From contig DAEE01000047.1 in NCBI GenBank assembly GCA_002495205.1, forward strand, positions 17,769 through 32,682: 14,914 nucleotides of DNA, in the 5' to 3' direction. This DNA is from Thaumarchaeota archaeon UBA183. Its GTDB lineage: Archaea; Thermoproteota; Nitrososphaeria; Nitrososphaerales; UBA183. The notes beneath the pieces were generated by a model, which was given only the letters and a program-made list of their open reading frames with translations, was not told the origin of the DNA and did not search any database. Shown one piece after another: positions 1 to 7,054 of the stretch. Numbering within the stretch: position 1 is the first letter of the stretch; each line of letters begins with the position of its first letter. Position numbers and translations under genes: made by a program.

Positions 1-303
1 CTGATGAAGTCCTACGCCGTGTTCATCAACGTCTCGCGCGGAGAGCTTACCGACGAGGGGGCGCTCGCAAGGGCGGTCACCCAGGGGTGGATCGGGGGAG
101 CGGGGGTCGACGTTTTCACCTCCGAGCCCATTGCTCAGGAGAGCCCGCTGCTCGCGGCCGCGAGGGACGGGACGAACGTCGTCCTTACTCCACATATTGC
201 CGGAGCCACCAATGACGCCAGGCTCAGGATCATCCAAGTGACAGTGGAAAACGTGGTCCGGGTGGCTCTCGGGCAGCAACCGGTCAACGTCGTGAACCCA
301 TGA
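1..303 (+). CDS. D-isomer specific 2-hydroxyacid dehydrogenase, C-terminal fragment (left edge)
   Basis: The frame is open from base 1, so the gene starts outside the window; 100 codons remain. Visible are the family blocks INVSRGEL, GAGVDVFTSEP and LTPHIAGAT. Counting from the codon at base 1, these carry the catalytic Arg13, Glu42 and His65 that this family uses to reduce 2-oxoacids with NAD(P)H. The fragment covers the end of the NAD-binding domain and the C-terminal return helix. Substrate (glyoxylate, hydroxypyruvate, phosphoglycerate or another 2-hydroxyacid) cannot be told, because the substrate domain is missing; no ACT domain follows, which argues against a long-form SerA. The stop overlaps the next start (ATGA), so it is probably co-translated with the TPP enzyme, which could act on the same 2-oxoacid pool. 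Confidence 0.92.
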   Translation: MMKSYAVFINVSRGELTDEGALARAVTQGWIGGAGVDVFTSEPIAQESPLLAAARDGTNVVLTPHIAGATNDARLRIIQVTVENVVRVALGQQPVNVVNP

Positions 304-1949
304 GAGTGTCTGAGCTCCTGGTCCGCTCCCTCGAGAGCTATGGCGTGGCGAGGGCCTACGGCCTCGTCGGCACCTCGGTGCTCGACCTGATGGACGCCCT
401 CTCGTCCAGCAGGATCAGGTACGTCTCCACCCGGCATGAGCAGGTCGCCGTAAGCATGGCAGACGCCGAAGGACGCCTGACGGGAAGGCCTGGGGTCGCC
501 TTCGTCCACGGGGGTCCGGGGTTCCTGAACTCCCTGATCAGCGTCACCAACGCCTGGAAGGATGGATCGCCGATGGTTCTGGTTGCCGGGGCGGTCAAGA
601 GGAGGATGGTCGGCATGGATTCGTGGCTGGAGGTGCCGCAGTCTGCTATGGTGCAGAGCGTTGTCAAGAAAGCATGGAGGGTTGAGAAGGGGTCGGATGC
701 GGGTAAGATCTTCGCCGAAGCTTACTCCCTTGCGGCCTCTGCTCCCCATGGGCCAACCTTCGTCGAGGTGCCCGAGGACGTGTGGGGTCTGGAGGCGGGC
801 AATGTCGTGGTCGGGGCCGCGGCCAGCGAGGCCGGAGCCCCTGCTGAAGCCGAGGTGGGCAGGGCGGCGGAGCTGCTCGGGAAGGCGAAGAGGCCCCTCC
901 TCGTGGTCGGCGGCGGGATAAACACCCCTGAGGGCGCGCGGGCTCTGGGAGCACTGCTCTCGCGAGTCGAGGTCCCAGTCGTATCCTCAGGGAACGGCCG
1001 GGGAGCAGTCCCCGAAGACAGCCCCCTGGCCCTTGGGAGGATAGGATTCGGCGGCGGTAGCAGGGTGGCAGACTACGCCCTGGTCCAGGCTGACGCCATC
1101 CTTTGCTTGGGGTGCGGCCTTTCTGACGTGTCTACGTACGGATTCAACCTGACGCCCAAAGGCGAGGTCATGGTTGCGGACCTGGACCCCCTCTGGGACC
1201 GTAAGCCTGTGCCATGCGCGATGCACGCTGGGTGCGACGCGACGGAGTTCGCCAGGAGGCTGGCCCTCGTTGCCTCCCCGCAGAAGATTGACGAAGGCTG
1301 GAGGGGACAGTTAGAGGCGGAGAGGGCGGGGTGGGTGGCCATCCTGAACGAAGCCGAATCGCGGACCAGGGCAGGGTTCGTCAACCCCGCGAAGTTCCTC
1401 CGCGCCCTCGACGGCCGGCTTCCGCGGGACACCATACTCGCCGTCGGCCAGGGGCTGCACGTGCTCTATGCCTACTCCTTCCTCAGGGTCCGCTCCAGCA
1501 GATCCTTCATGGCCGCGACCAACATGGGCGCCATGGGGTTCGTGTTTCCAGCAGCGCTGAGCGCCAAGATAGTGCACCCTGAGAGGGAGGCACTGGGGGT
1601 CATGGGTGACGGCGAGTTCATGATGACCATGCAGGACCTTGAGACGGCAGTAAGAGAGAAGGTCGGGGTGAAGGTCGTCATCATCAACGACAACTCCTAC
1701 CGGGTCCTCCTGATGAGGCAGAAGATACAGAAGATGGGGAGGATCTTCGGGACCAGGCATTCGAACCCCGACTTTGCCAGAGTGGCCGAAGCGTTCGGGG
1801 CCGAGGGGATCGTTGTCGACAGCGATTCGAAGATTCAGGATGGAGTGGACTTCGTGACGAAGAAGTCGGAGATCCCGCTCCTCGTCGAGCTGAGGGTGGA
1901 CCCCGAAGATCTCCCTCCGCTGAATATCCAGGGTTCGCTGATGTTCTAG
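300..1949 (+). CDS. Thiamine-diphosphate-dependent enzyme (acetolactate synthase / 2-oxoacid decarboxylase family)
   Basis: A 549-residue protein of normal family length with the three-domain plan: N-terminal PYR domain (about 1-170), central domain (about 185-320) and C-terminal PP domain (about 360-540). Glu47 in RHEQVA is the expected glutamate that activates the thiamine aminopyrimidine. GDG (436-438) and NDN (463-465) form the ThDP/Mg-binding motif. It probably decarboxylates a 2-oxoacid or transfers the resulting acyl carbanion. Annotators would likely call it acetolactate synthase large subunit, but no small subunit or ilvC/ilvD is nearby. The usual TSGPG loop reads VHGGPG, and the segment 103-111 (MVGMDSWLE) differs from the biosynthetic GTDAFQE type. 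A catabolic decarboxylase or lyase is therefore at least as likely. The ATG overlaps the dehydrogenase stop by 4 nt, which supports this start and co-translation. Confidence 0.9.
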   Translation: MRVSELLVRSLESYGVARAYGLVGTSVLDLMDALSSSRIRYVSTRHEQVAVSMADAEGRLTGRPGVAFVHGGPGFLNSLISVTNAWKDGSPMVLVAGAVKRRMVGMDSWLEVPQSAMVQSVVKKAWRVEKGSDAGKIFAEAYSLAASAPHGPTFVEVPEDVWGLEAGNVVVGAAASEAGAPAEAEVGRAAELLGKAKRPLLVVGGGINTPEGARALGALLSRVEVPVVSSGNGRGAVPEDSPLALGRIGFGGGSRVADYALVQADAILCLGCGLSDVSTYGFNLTPKGEVMVADLDPLWDRKPVPCAMHAGCDATEFARRLALVASPQKIDEGWRGQLEAERAGWVAILNEAESRTRAGFVNPAKFLRALDGRLPRDTILAVGQGLHVLYAYSFLRVRSSRSFMAATNMGAMGFVFPAALSAKIVHPEREALGVMGDGEFMMTMQDLETAVREKVGVKVVIINDNSYRVLLMRQKIQKMGRIFGTRHSNPDFARVAEAFGAEGIVVDSDSKIQDGVDFVTKKSEIPLLVELRVDPEDLPPLNIQGSLMF

Positions 1950-1976
1950 CCGCAGAAGGATGCGCGCCTGTCGAGC

Positions 1977-1984
1977 TTTTATCG
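1977..1984 (+). promoter_or_regulatory. TATA-like box for the M20 amidohydrolase gene
   Basis: TTTTATCG stands out in GC-rich sequence. Its centre is about 26 nt upstream of the GTG start at 2006. In archaea transcription begins about 25 nt downstream of the TATA centre, which would give a leaderless mRNA starting at or next to the GTG. No Shine-Dalgarno site is seen. Confidence 0.6.
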
Positions 1985-2005
1985 GCGCCGTGGCCGGCGG
2001 GCCGC

Positions 2006-3196
2006 GTGGACTTCCTCGGTGAAGCCAAGCTCATAGAACCAGAGATAGTCAGGACACGGAGGGCCCTGCACCAGCACCCGGAGCTTGCTTACCACGAGGT
2101 GAAGACGTCAGAGCTCGTCGCACGCAGGCTGCACTCCCTGGGCATCGACGTGAGGAGGGGGGTAGGCGGGACTGGCGTGCTTGGACTCCTCAGAGGAGCG
2201 AAGCCAGGGCGCGTCGTGGCATTGAGGGCAGACATGGACGGCCTCCCGGTCCAGGAGACGTCGGACGTCAGGTTCAGGTCGAAGACCGACGGCGTGATGC
2301 ATGCGTGCGGCCATGACACCCATGTGGCAATGCTGCTGGGCGCTGCAAGGCTGCTCGCCGAGCACAGAAGCGAGCTCAACGGGACTGTGAAGTTCCTCTT
2401 CCAGCCTGCCGAGGAGCACGGAGGGAGGGGCGGGGCCATGCCGATGATCGAGGACGGGGTGATGGACGACCCCAAGGTGGACTTCGTGTTCGGCCTCCAC
2501 ATCGAAGCGACGAGGAAGTCAGGGGAGTTCGGGGTGCGCGGAGGAGCCATCGCTGCTGCCCCCGACACCTTCAAGGTGAAAATCATCGGGAAAGGGGGGC
2601 ACGGTTCTGCGCCTCACGAGACCGTTGACCCCATCTACGTCGCGGCCCATGTCATACTCGCTCTGCAGGGGGTCTCCGCGAGGATGATCAACCCGGTCCG
2701 TCCTTTCGTGATCACTGTCGGCGCGGTGCACTCGGGGACGAAGGAGAACATCATTCCGGACATCGCCACCCTCGACGGCACCATACGGACCCTCGACGAG
2801 GCCACCCGGAAGCTGGCTAAGAAGAGGGTCGAGGAAGTGGCGAAGGGGGTCTGTCGGACCTTCGGGGCCGGCGCGGAGGTGGAGTTTGAGAAGGACGCCT
2901 ACCCGGTGACCGTCAACGACCCCGAGACCACCGAAAAGGTCGTCTCCGTCCTCAAGAAGATGCCTGGAACCAGGGTGAAGAGGATCGAAGCCATTCTCGG
3001 CGGGGAGGACTTCTCGAGGTTCCTGCAGAAAGCGCCTGGCACCTTCTACTTCCTGGGGAGCCGCAACCCTGAGAAGGGGTGCGTCTACCCGAACCACAGC
3101 TCTAAGTTCAAGGTGGACGAGGACGTGCTGAAGTTCGGGGCGGCATCCCTGGCGATGCTGGCGTTCGAATTCGGGAACCCGAGGGGACCGTCCTAG
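2006..3196 (+). CDS. M20-family metal-dependent amidohydrolase / carboxypeptidase
   Basis: A 396-residue M20D-type peptidase-like hydrolase (hippurate hydrolase, IAA-amino acid hydrolase, archaeal CpsA group). These cytoplasmic enzymes cleave N-acyl amino acids or short peptides with a two-metal centre. The metal and catalytic blocks are all present: RADMDGLPVQE (74-84), MHACGHDTH (98-106, with Cys101 and His103), QPAEEHGGRGGA (133-144, with Glu136/Glu137), FGLHIE with His165, the dimerisation-domain motif GKGGHGSAPHE (195-205), ENIIPD (247-252) and the final PNHSSKF with His364. Length is typical, so the gene appears intact. The GTG start is chosen because it lies about 26 nt below a TATA-like box. 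It is followed after 10 nt by the MBL-fold gene, probably in one transcript. The true acyl substrate is unknown. Confidence 0.93.
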   Translation: MDFLGEAKLIEPEIVRTRRALHQHPELAYHEVKTSELVARRLHSLGIDVRRGVGGTGVLGLLRGAKPGRVVALRADMDGLPVQETSDVRFRSKTDGVMHACGHDTHVAMLLGAARLLAEHRSELNGTVKFLFQPAEEHGGRGGAMPMIEDGVMDDPKVDFVFGLHIEATRKSGEFGVRGGAIAAAPDTFKVKIIGKGGHGSAPHETVDPIYVAAHVILALQGVSARMINPVRPFVITVGAVHSGTKENIIPDIATLDGTIRTLDEATRKLAKKRVEEVAKGVCRTFGAGAEVEFEKDAYPVTVNDPETTEKVVSVLKKMPGTRVKRIEAILGGEDFSRFLQKAPGTFYFLGSRNPEKGCVYPNHSSKFKVDEDVLKFGAASLAMLAFEFGNPRGPS

Positions 3197-3206
3197 GAGC
3201 GAGCTG

Positions 3207-4109
3207 ATGTACGCTAGCAAGGTCTCCGACCGGGTCTACATGCTCGACACCTTCGCCTTCGGCCAGCCCGGAGCGGTCAGCGCCTACCTCGTCAACGGGC
3301 CCAAGCCGGCCCTCATCGACTGCGGATATGCCTCGACCTATGAGAACGTGCTCCGTGGGATTGCGGAGCTGGGGGTGATGCCGACGGACATCCGGTACAT
3401 CTTACCCACTCATGTCCACCTCGACCACGCAGGGGCTGCGGGGAGGCTGCTGAAGGAGATGCCCAACGCGCAGGTCGTGGCCCACGAGAGGGGCGTCCCC
3501 CACCTGATTGATCCAACCAGGTTGATCGAGAGCTCGACCAAGGTCTTCGGTCCCATGATCATGGAAATGTACGGGCTTCCAGAGCCAATCCCAAAGGACA
3601 GGACAATGGCAGTCGGGGAGGAGGCGAGCCTCGACCTCGGGGACGGCCTAGAGGCGATGCTGATCCACACACCCGGGCACGCGCCCCACCAGATCTCCGT
3701 CGTGCTTGAGAAACCGAAGGCGATTTTCACAGCCGACGCCGTGGGGATTGTCTACCCGGGAATGAGGGCGCTCATCCCAACCACGCCCCCTCCCAGCTTC
3801 AACCCGACCGAGCTCGTGGCGACCATAGCCGCCATTCGGCAGACGAAGCCTTCCGAGCTCCTCGTCCCCCATTTCGGGGCAAGGAAGGACGTCGACTGGG
3901 TCTTCGACAGGACGGTCGAGTTGGTCCGGGTTTGGGTCGACCGGGTGAAGGAGCTTTGGAAGAAGGGGATGTCCCTGGACCAGGCTACAGAGGTCATGCA
4001 GGCTGAGGTCTTGAAGGACGCCGGCGCCGCCGACCTCCCAATCTACGCCCAGGTGTCCGTGAGAACCTCGGTCATGGGCATCATGAACTACCTCGAGAAG
4101 AATTTTTGA
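3207..4109 (+). CDS. Metallo-beta-lactamase-fold hydrolase
   Basis: A 300-residue MBL-superfamily hydrolase. The metal-binding signature THVHLDH lies at 68-74 (His69, His71, Asp73, His74). It is followed by His158 in HTPGHAP, Asp177 in TADAVG and His222 in PHFGA, so a full two-metal site is present. The core ends near residue 235. A helical C-terminal extension (about 235-300) resembles the alpha-helical tail of MBL proteins that act on thioesters or other small esters and may form part of the active site. GGAG at 3196-3199 is a plausible Shine-Dalgarno site 7 nt before the ATG, and the gap to the M20 stop is 10 nt, so the two genes are likely co-expressed. Substrate unknown; glyoxalase II-like, lactonase-like and thioesterase roles are all possible. 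Confidence 0.92.
   Translation: MYASKVSDRVYMLDTFAFGQPGAVSAYLVNGPKPALIDCGYASTYENVLRGIAELGVMPTDIRYILPTHVHLDHAGAAGRLLKEMPNAQVVAHERGVPHLIDPTRLIESSTKVFGPMIMEMYGLPEPIPKDRTMAVGEEASLDLGDGLEAMLIHTPGHAPHQISVVLEKPKAIFTADAVGIVYPGMRALIPTTPPPSFNPTELVATIAAIRQTKPSELLVPHFGARKDVDWVFDRTVELVRVWVDRVKELWKKGMSLDQATEVMQAEVLKDAGAADLPIYAQVSVRTSVMGIMNYLEKNF
4101..4109 (+). promoter_or_regulatory. Possible weak TATA-like box for the LigB-like gene
   Basis: AATTTTTGA covers the end of the MBL gene and lies about 31 nt before the GTG at 4136, which has no visible Shine-Dalgarno site. The position is a little far and the box overlaps coding sequence, so read-through from the M20/MBL transcript is an equal alternative. Confidence 0.3.
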
Positions 4110-4135
4110 ACACCTAGTAGCCCTCTCTGTGGCCT

Positions 4136-4966
4136 GTGCCTCTAGTCTATGCCTGTATAGCGCCGCACGGAGGGGAGATCGTCCCCGCACTCGCAGGGGA
4201 CAAGCTCGAGCTCTTCGCCCCCACGAGGAGGGGGATGAGGGTGCTGGCGGCGGCGGTGAAGGAAGCGAGGCCAGACACGATCGTTCTGGCCAGCCCCCAC
4301 AACCTGAAGCTCGACAAGCACATTGCGGTGGTTACGGCCGAGAACTCGTCGGGGACGACGTCCGAGGGGCGCAGAGAAATCAGCCTGCGAGCCAAGTGCG
4401 ACGTTGAGTTTGCCAGGCGGCTGGCAGATGCTGGGGAGGCTGCAGGGCTCCCTGTGGTGGCAGCGAACTATGGTGTCTTCGAAGGGGCCCTCTCTGACAT
4501 GGCCATGGACTGGGGGACGATGATCCCCCTCTGGTTTTTCCTGAAGGGCACACGTCTGCAGAGCAAGGTGGTGATAGTGACTCCCTCGAGGGAGATACCG
4601 CTTGCCCAGAACGTCGAATTCGGCAAGATAGTCGCACAGCAGGCGGAGGGGACGAAGAAGAGGGTCGCCTTTGTCGCCAGCGCGGACCAGGCCCACAGGC
4701 ACCAGAGGAGCGGGCCCTACGGATTCGACAGGCGGGCAGCCGTCTACGACAAGCAGGTGGTGGACCTCATCCGCCACGACAAGCTCGAGGAGATTCTCAG
4801 GATGTCGTCGGGCTTCGTCGATGGTGCGAGGCCGGACAGCCTGTGGCAGATGGCGATGCTCGTCGGGGCACTTGCGGTGGTCCCCATGAAGGCCGAGTTG
4901 GTCTCCTACCAGGTCCCGACCTACTACGGGATGCTCTGCGCGAGCTATCAGCCCATCAAGGCCTAG
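4136..4966 (+). CDS. LigB/MEMO-type protein (class III extradiol ring-cleavage dioxygenase superfamily)
   Basis: A 276-residue protein of the LigB superfamily, whose enzyme members cleave catechol-type rings with non-haem Fe(II) while MEMO-like members have other or unknown roles. The two N-terminal histidine motifs are present: IAPHGG with His11 and ASPHN with His55. Further family features are DWGTMIPL (125-132), the VASADQAHR segment with candidate catalytic base His187, GPYGFD (193-198) and a C-terminal YQVPTYYGM (258-266). The third iron ligand, normally a Glu shortly before the conserved Trp/GAL region, is not obvious; Asp234 in ARPDSLWQM is the nearest acidic residue. The GTG start gives the expected family N-terminus only a few residues before the first histidine. 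It is either last in the M20/MBL transcript or independently transcribed. Confidence 0.82.
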   Translation: MPLVYACIAPHGGEIVPALAGDKLELFAPTRRGMRVLAAAVKEARPDTIVLASPHNLKLDKHIAVVTAENSSGTTSEGRREISLRAKCDVEFARRLADAGEAAGLPVVAANYGVFEGALSDMAMDWGTMIPLWFFLKGTRLQSKVVIVTPSREIPLAQNVEFGKIVAQQAEGTKKRVAFVASADQAHRHQRSGPYGFDRRAAVYDKQVVDLIRHDKLEEILRMSSGFVDGARPDSLWQMAMLVGALAVVPMKAELVSYQVPTYYGMLCASYQPIKA

Positions 4967-4970
4967 GCAC

Positions 4971-4997
4971 CATCCGCAGCGCTGATTTCAGCGGATG
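4971..4997. terminator. Hairpin between convergent genes (possible bidirectional transcription end)
   Basis: CATCCGC (4971-4977) pairs with GCGGATG (4991-4997), and an alternative inner stem CGCTGA/TCAGCG (4980-4985/4988-4993) is perfect. The hairpin sits exactly between the convergent LigB-like and HAD genes and overlaps the HAD stop. No long T-tract follows, and archaeal termination depends mainly on T-runs, so a terminator role is tentative. Confidence 0.3.
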
Positions 4998-5689
4998 TAC
5001 CTGTAGACCTCGGAGAGGCTCTCGACGCGGGGGCACTCTAGTCCGGACTGGGAGCAGTCCCGGTCGATGAGAATCCCCTCCACCCCCGCGCTGCGCGCGC
5101 CGACGACGTCCGCTTCGTACATGTCCCCGACGTGAACAGCCTCCGCGGCCTCGACCCCGGCCTCTCTCAGCGCTATCCTGAAGATCTCCGGGTTCGGCTT
5201 CGAGAATCCTACCGCTCCGGAAATAACCACTGTGCCGAGGTACTTCCTGAGCCCGAGGGCCTCGACCACCCTCGTGGTGTCTGCTGGCGCGTTTGAGATC
5301 AGGCCGAGGGCGTAGCCGTCCCCCGCGAGCCTGGCCAGCGTGGGTTCAGCGTCCGGATACAGTGCCAGGGGGATGTCGGCCTCGAGTTCAGGCCACCTCT
5401 TCCTGACGAGCCTGGAGACCCTGAGGGCTTCCTCTTCGCTTTCTTCCGGGTAGAGTGACGAGAATACTTTCTGGTCGAGGTCCCTGTACGCCTCTTCCGT
5501 CTCCGCGGCTGTGAGCCCCCGGGTACCGTAGTAGGTAAGCCACCCAGGCTCGACCTTCTGGTAGGCGGAGTGTATCTTCTCCAGCTCGATGGGCAGCCCC
5601 ACCTCCTGGAGGACCCTCCGGAAGATCCGATCACGGCGCATGACAAGAAGCGTCCCTCCGAGGTCGAAGAAGACCGCCCGCGTCTTCAT
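4988..5689 (-). CDS. HAD-superfamily hydrolase (subfamily IA-like)
   Basis: A 233-residue HAD protein starting MKTRAVFFDLGGTLL, the normal beginning of the family. Motif I is FFDLGGT (nucleophile Asp9), motif II ISNAP (131-135), motif III Lys164 in SKPNPEIF, motif IV GDMYEADV (188-195). A helical cap occupies about residues 20-105. The second aspartate of motif I (DxD), the general acid/base in most HAD phosphatases, is Gly11 here. Such DLGGT proteins are common among unassigned HADs, so phosphatase activity is possible but not certain. I chose the ATG at 5689 over an in-frame GTG at 5707: a TATA-like box at 5714-5723 would place the transcript start near 5690, downstream of the GTG. It is convergent with the LigB-like gene. 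Substrate unknown. Confidence 0.88.
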   Translation of the reverse strand: MKTRAVFFDLGGTLLVMRRDRIFRRVLQEVGLPIELEKIHSAYQKVEPGWLTYYGTRGLTAAETEEAYRDLDQKVFSSLYPEESEEEALRVSRLVRKRWPELEADIPLALYPDAEPTLARLAGDGYALGLISNAPADTTRVVEALGLRKYLGTVVISGAVGFSKPNPEIFRIALREAGVEAAEAVHVGDMYEADVVGARSAGVEGILIDRDCSQSGLECPRVESLSEVYRYIR

Positions 5690-5713
5690 GGTACCGGACC
5701 AGCCCACTCCGTC

Positions 5714-5723
5714 TAAATATGTT
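5714..5723 (-). promoter_or_regulatory. TATA-like box for the HAD gene
   Basis: Read on the minus strand the box is ACATATTTAG. Its centre lies about 29 nt upstream of the ATG at 5689, consistent with a leaderless or near-leaderless transcript. It decides the start codon of the HAD gene. Confidence 0.6.
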
Positions 5724-5739
5724 CGACAGCGCGGAGTCC

Positions 5740-6150
5740 TCAGGCGTGGAAGCCGGGGATTGATGGCGTCACCAGCATGCTGAACAGAAGCAGCGCGAGC
5801 ACTATCGCGGTGATCAGGACATAGAGCCGGTCCCTCTCGGCTGCGAAGAGAAACACCGAGATCAGCACTCTTGAGACTGGCGTAGCGATCAGAACTATCA
5901 CCCCGAGCTCGATCCAGGAGAACGGCGAGAAGGTAACCAGCCCGTGGAGGAGCCCCGCGGGGCTGACGTCTATGCCATCATGGGGGACCGTGCTCGGGTT
6001 GTACGTAAGGTAGCCGTTGGTGTCCGAGAGCCCGTTGGACGCAGCAAGGCCTAGGACCCCCAGGACGACAATGAGGCCTGCTAGGATGACGCCGTACCTG
6101 AGGACCTTGCCTATGACGATGTTCATCGACTCGGGGTCCCTCAGGTTCAT
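5740..6150 (-). CDS. DUF1634 family membrane protein (partner of the TauE/SafE permease)
   Basis: A 136-residue integral membrane protein with three predicted membrane helices (about 15-36, 77-103 and 109-128) and a polar loop (about 40-75) between the first two. This resembles DUF1634, a small membrane protein often encoded directly next to TauE/SafE permeases. The ATG at 6150 overlaps the permease stop (ATGA), which is strong evidence for this start and for translational coupling. A longer frame runs far upstream but only as an alternative frame of the permease gene. Its biochemical role is not established; a subunit or assembly factor of the permease is the natural inference. Length fits the family. 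Confidence 0.82.
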   Translation of the reverse strand: MNLRDPESMNIVIGKVLRYGVILAGLIVVLGVLGLAASNGLSDTNGYLTYNPSTVPHDGIDVSPAGLLHGLVTFSPFSWIELGVIVLIATPVSRVLISVFLFAAERDRLYVLITAIVLALLLFSMLVTPSIPGFHA

Positions 6151-6989
6151 GGGAGCACTCCTGCGGCGCCTAGGATCATCTGGATGGCGGCTATCGCGAG
6201 GACGACTGCGAATACCTTGCGCACCGTGGTGTTGCGCGAACGGAGGAGGATGCGCGCACCCACAGCGGCCCCTATCAGAATACCGAGGGCGACCGGGGCG
6301 ACGATTAGGGGCTCCACGTCGCCCCTGGCGAAGTAGATCCCAGCGCTTGCGGCGGCGGTCACTCCTATCATGAAGTTGGACGTTGTCGTGGACACCTTCA
6401 TGGGGAGTTTCATCGCGAGGTCCATCGACAGTACCTTGAAAGCCCCCCCGCCTATCCCCAGTAGGCCCGAGAGGACCCCAGCCACCAGGGTCCCGCCGAG
6501 ACCCTCCACGGGCCGGGCGGAATTGTACTCGATGACCCTGCCGTCCTTCTCTGTGTAGGATCCCTTCAGCCCGAGACGCTTGGCCAGACCCTTGAGCTCG
6601 GGGGATTTCGGAATGTCCTCGCCTATTTTGATCACCATTGGCACCAGGGATACCAGCAGTATGGCCCCGAAGATAGCTTCCAGGGCGGCGGAGTTGGTGT
6701 AGGCTGCGACGGCCGCCCCTATGATCGCCCCGCTGGCGCTGGCCAGCTCCAGGAACATCCCCACCCTCAGGTTCGTGACCTTGTCCTTGACGTAGGTGGA
6801 AGCAGCGCCGCTCGAGGTCCCGATTATGGCCACGATGCTCGCCCCGATCGCGAAGTGGATGTCTACCCCGAACAGGATGGTCAGGACGGGGATTACAACG
6901 ATCCCGCCGCCGAGGCCCACAATGGACCCGAATATCCCTGCGAAGATTGATATGAAGAACATCAGCAGGACGAACTCTACTACGAACAA
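6147..6989 (-). CDS. TauE/SafE family sulfite/organosulfonate-type permease
   Basis: A 280-residue membrane protein of the TauE/SafE (DUF81) family, thought to move sulfur-containing anions such as sulfite, sulfoacetate or related organic anions across the cytoplasmic membrane. The two inverted family repeats each carry the glycine signature: GSIVGLGGGIVVIP (21-34) and GLLGIGGGAFKVL (175-187). Seven to eight hydrophobic segments are seen, split by a polar loop at about 120-163. The loop holds a charged segment that is probably cytoplasmic. The start is TTG at 6989, about 31 nt below a TATA-like box; ATG at 6962 (residue 10) is possible but would cut the first helix. Coupled by ATGA to DUF1634, forming a two-gene operon. 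The substrate cannot be read from sequence and no sulfur-metabolism gene is adjacent. Confidence 0.88.
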   Translation of the reverse strand: MFVVEFVLLMFFISIFAGIFGSIVGLGGGIVVIPVLTILFGVDIHFAIGASIVAIIGTSSGAASTYVKDKVTNLRVGMFLELASASGAIIGAAVAAYTNSAALEAIFGAILLVSLVPMVIKIGEDIPKSPELKGLAKRLGLKGSYTEKDGRVIEYNSARPVEGLGGTLVAGVLSGLLGIGGGAFKVLSMDLAMKLPMKVSTTTSNFMIGVTAAASAGIYFARGDVEPLIVAPVALGILIGAAVGARILLRSRNTTVRKVFAVVLAIAAIQMILGAAGVLP

Positions 6990-7014
6990 ACGGGGAGCTC
7001 GCGCCCTGCTCCAT

Positions 7015-7027
7015 ACTTAGATTTTGT
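7015..7027 (-). promoter_or_regulatory. TATA-like box for the TauE/SafE-DUF1634 operon
   Basis: Read on the minus strand, CAAAATCTAAGTA is the only AT-rich stretch upstream of the permease. Its centre is about 31 nt from the TTG at 6989, giving a short or absent leader. There is no Shine-Dalgarno-like sequence before the TTG. Confidence 0.45.
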
Positions 7028-7054
7028 CTGCCGGGAATGAATGAGGGATCGTAG

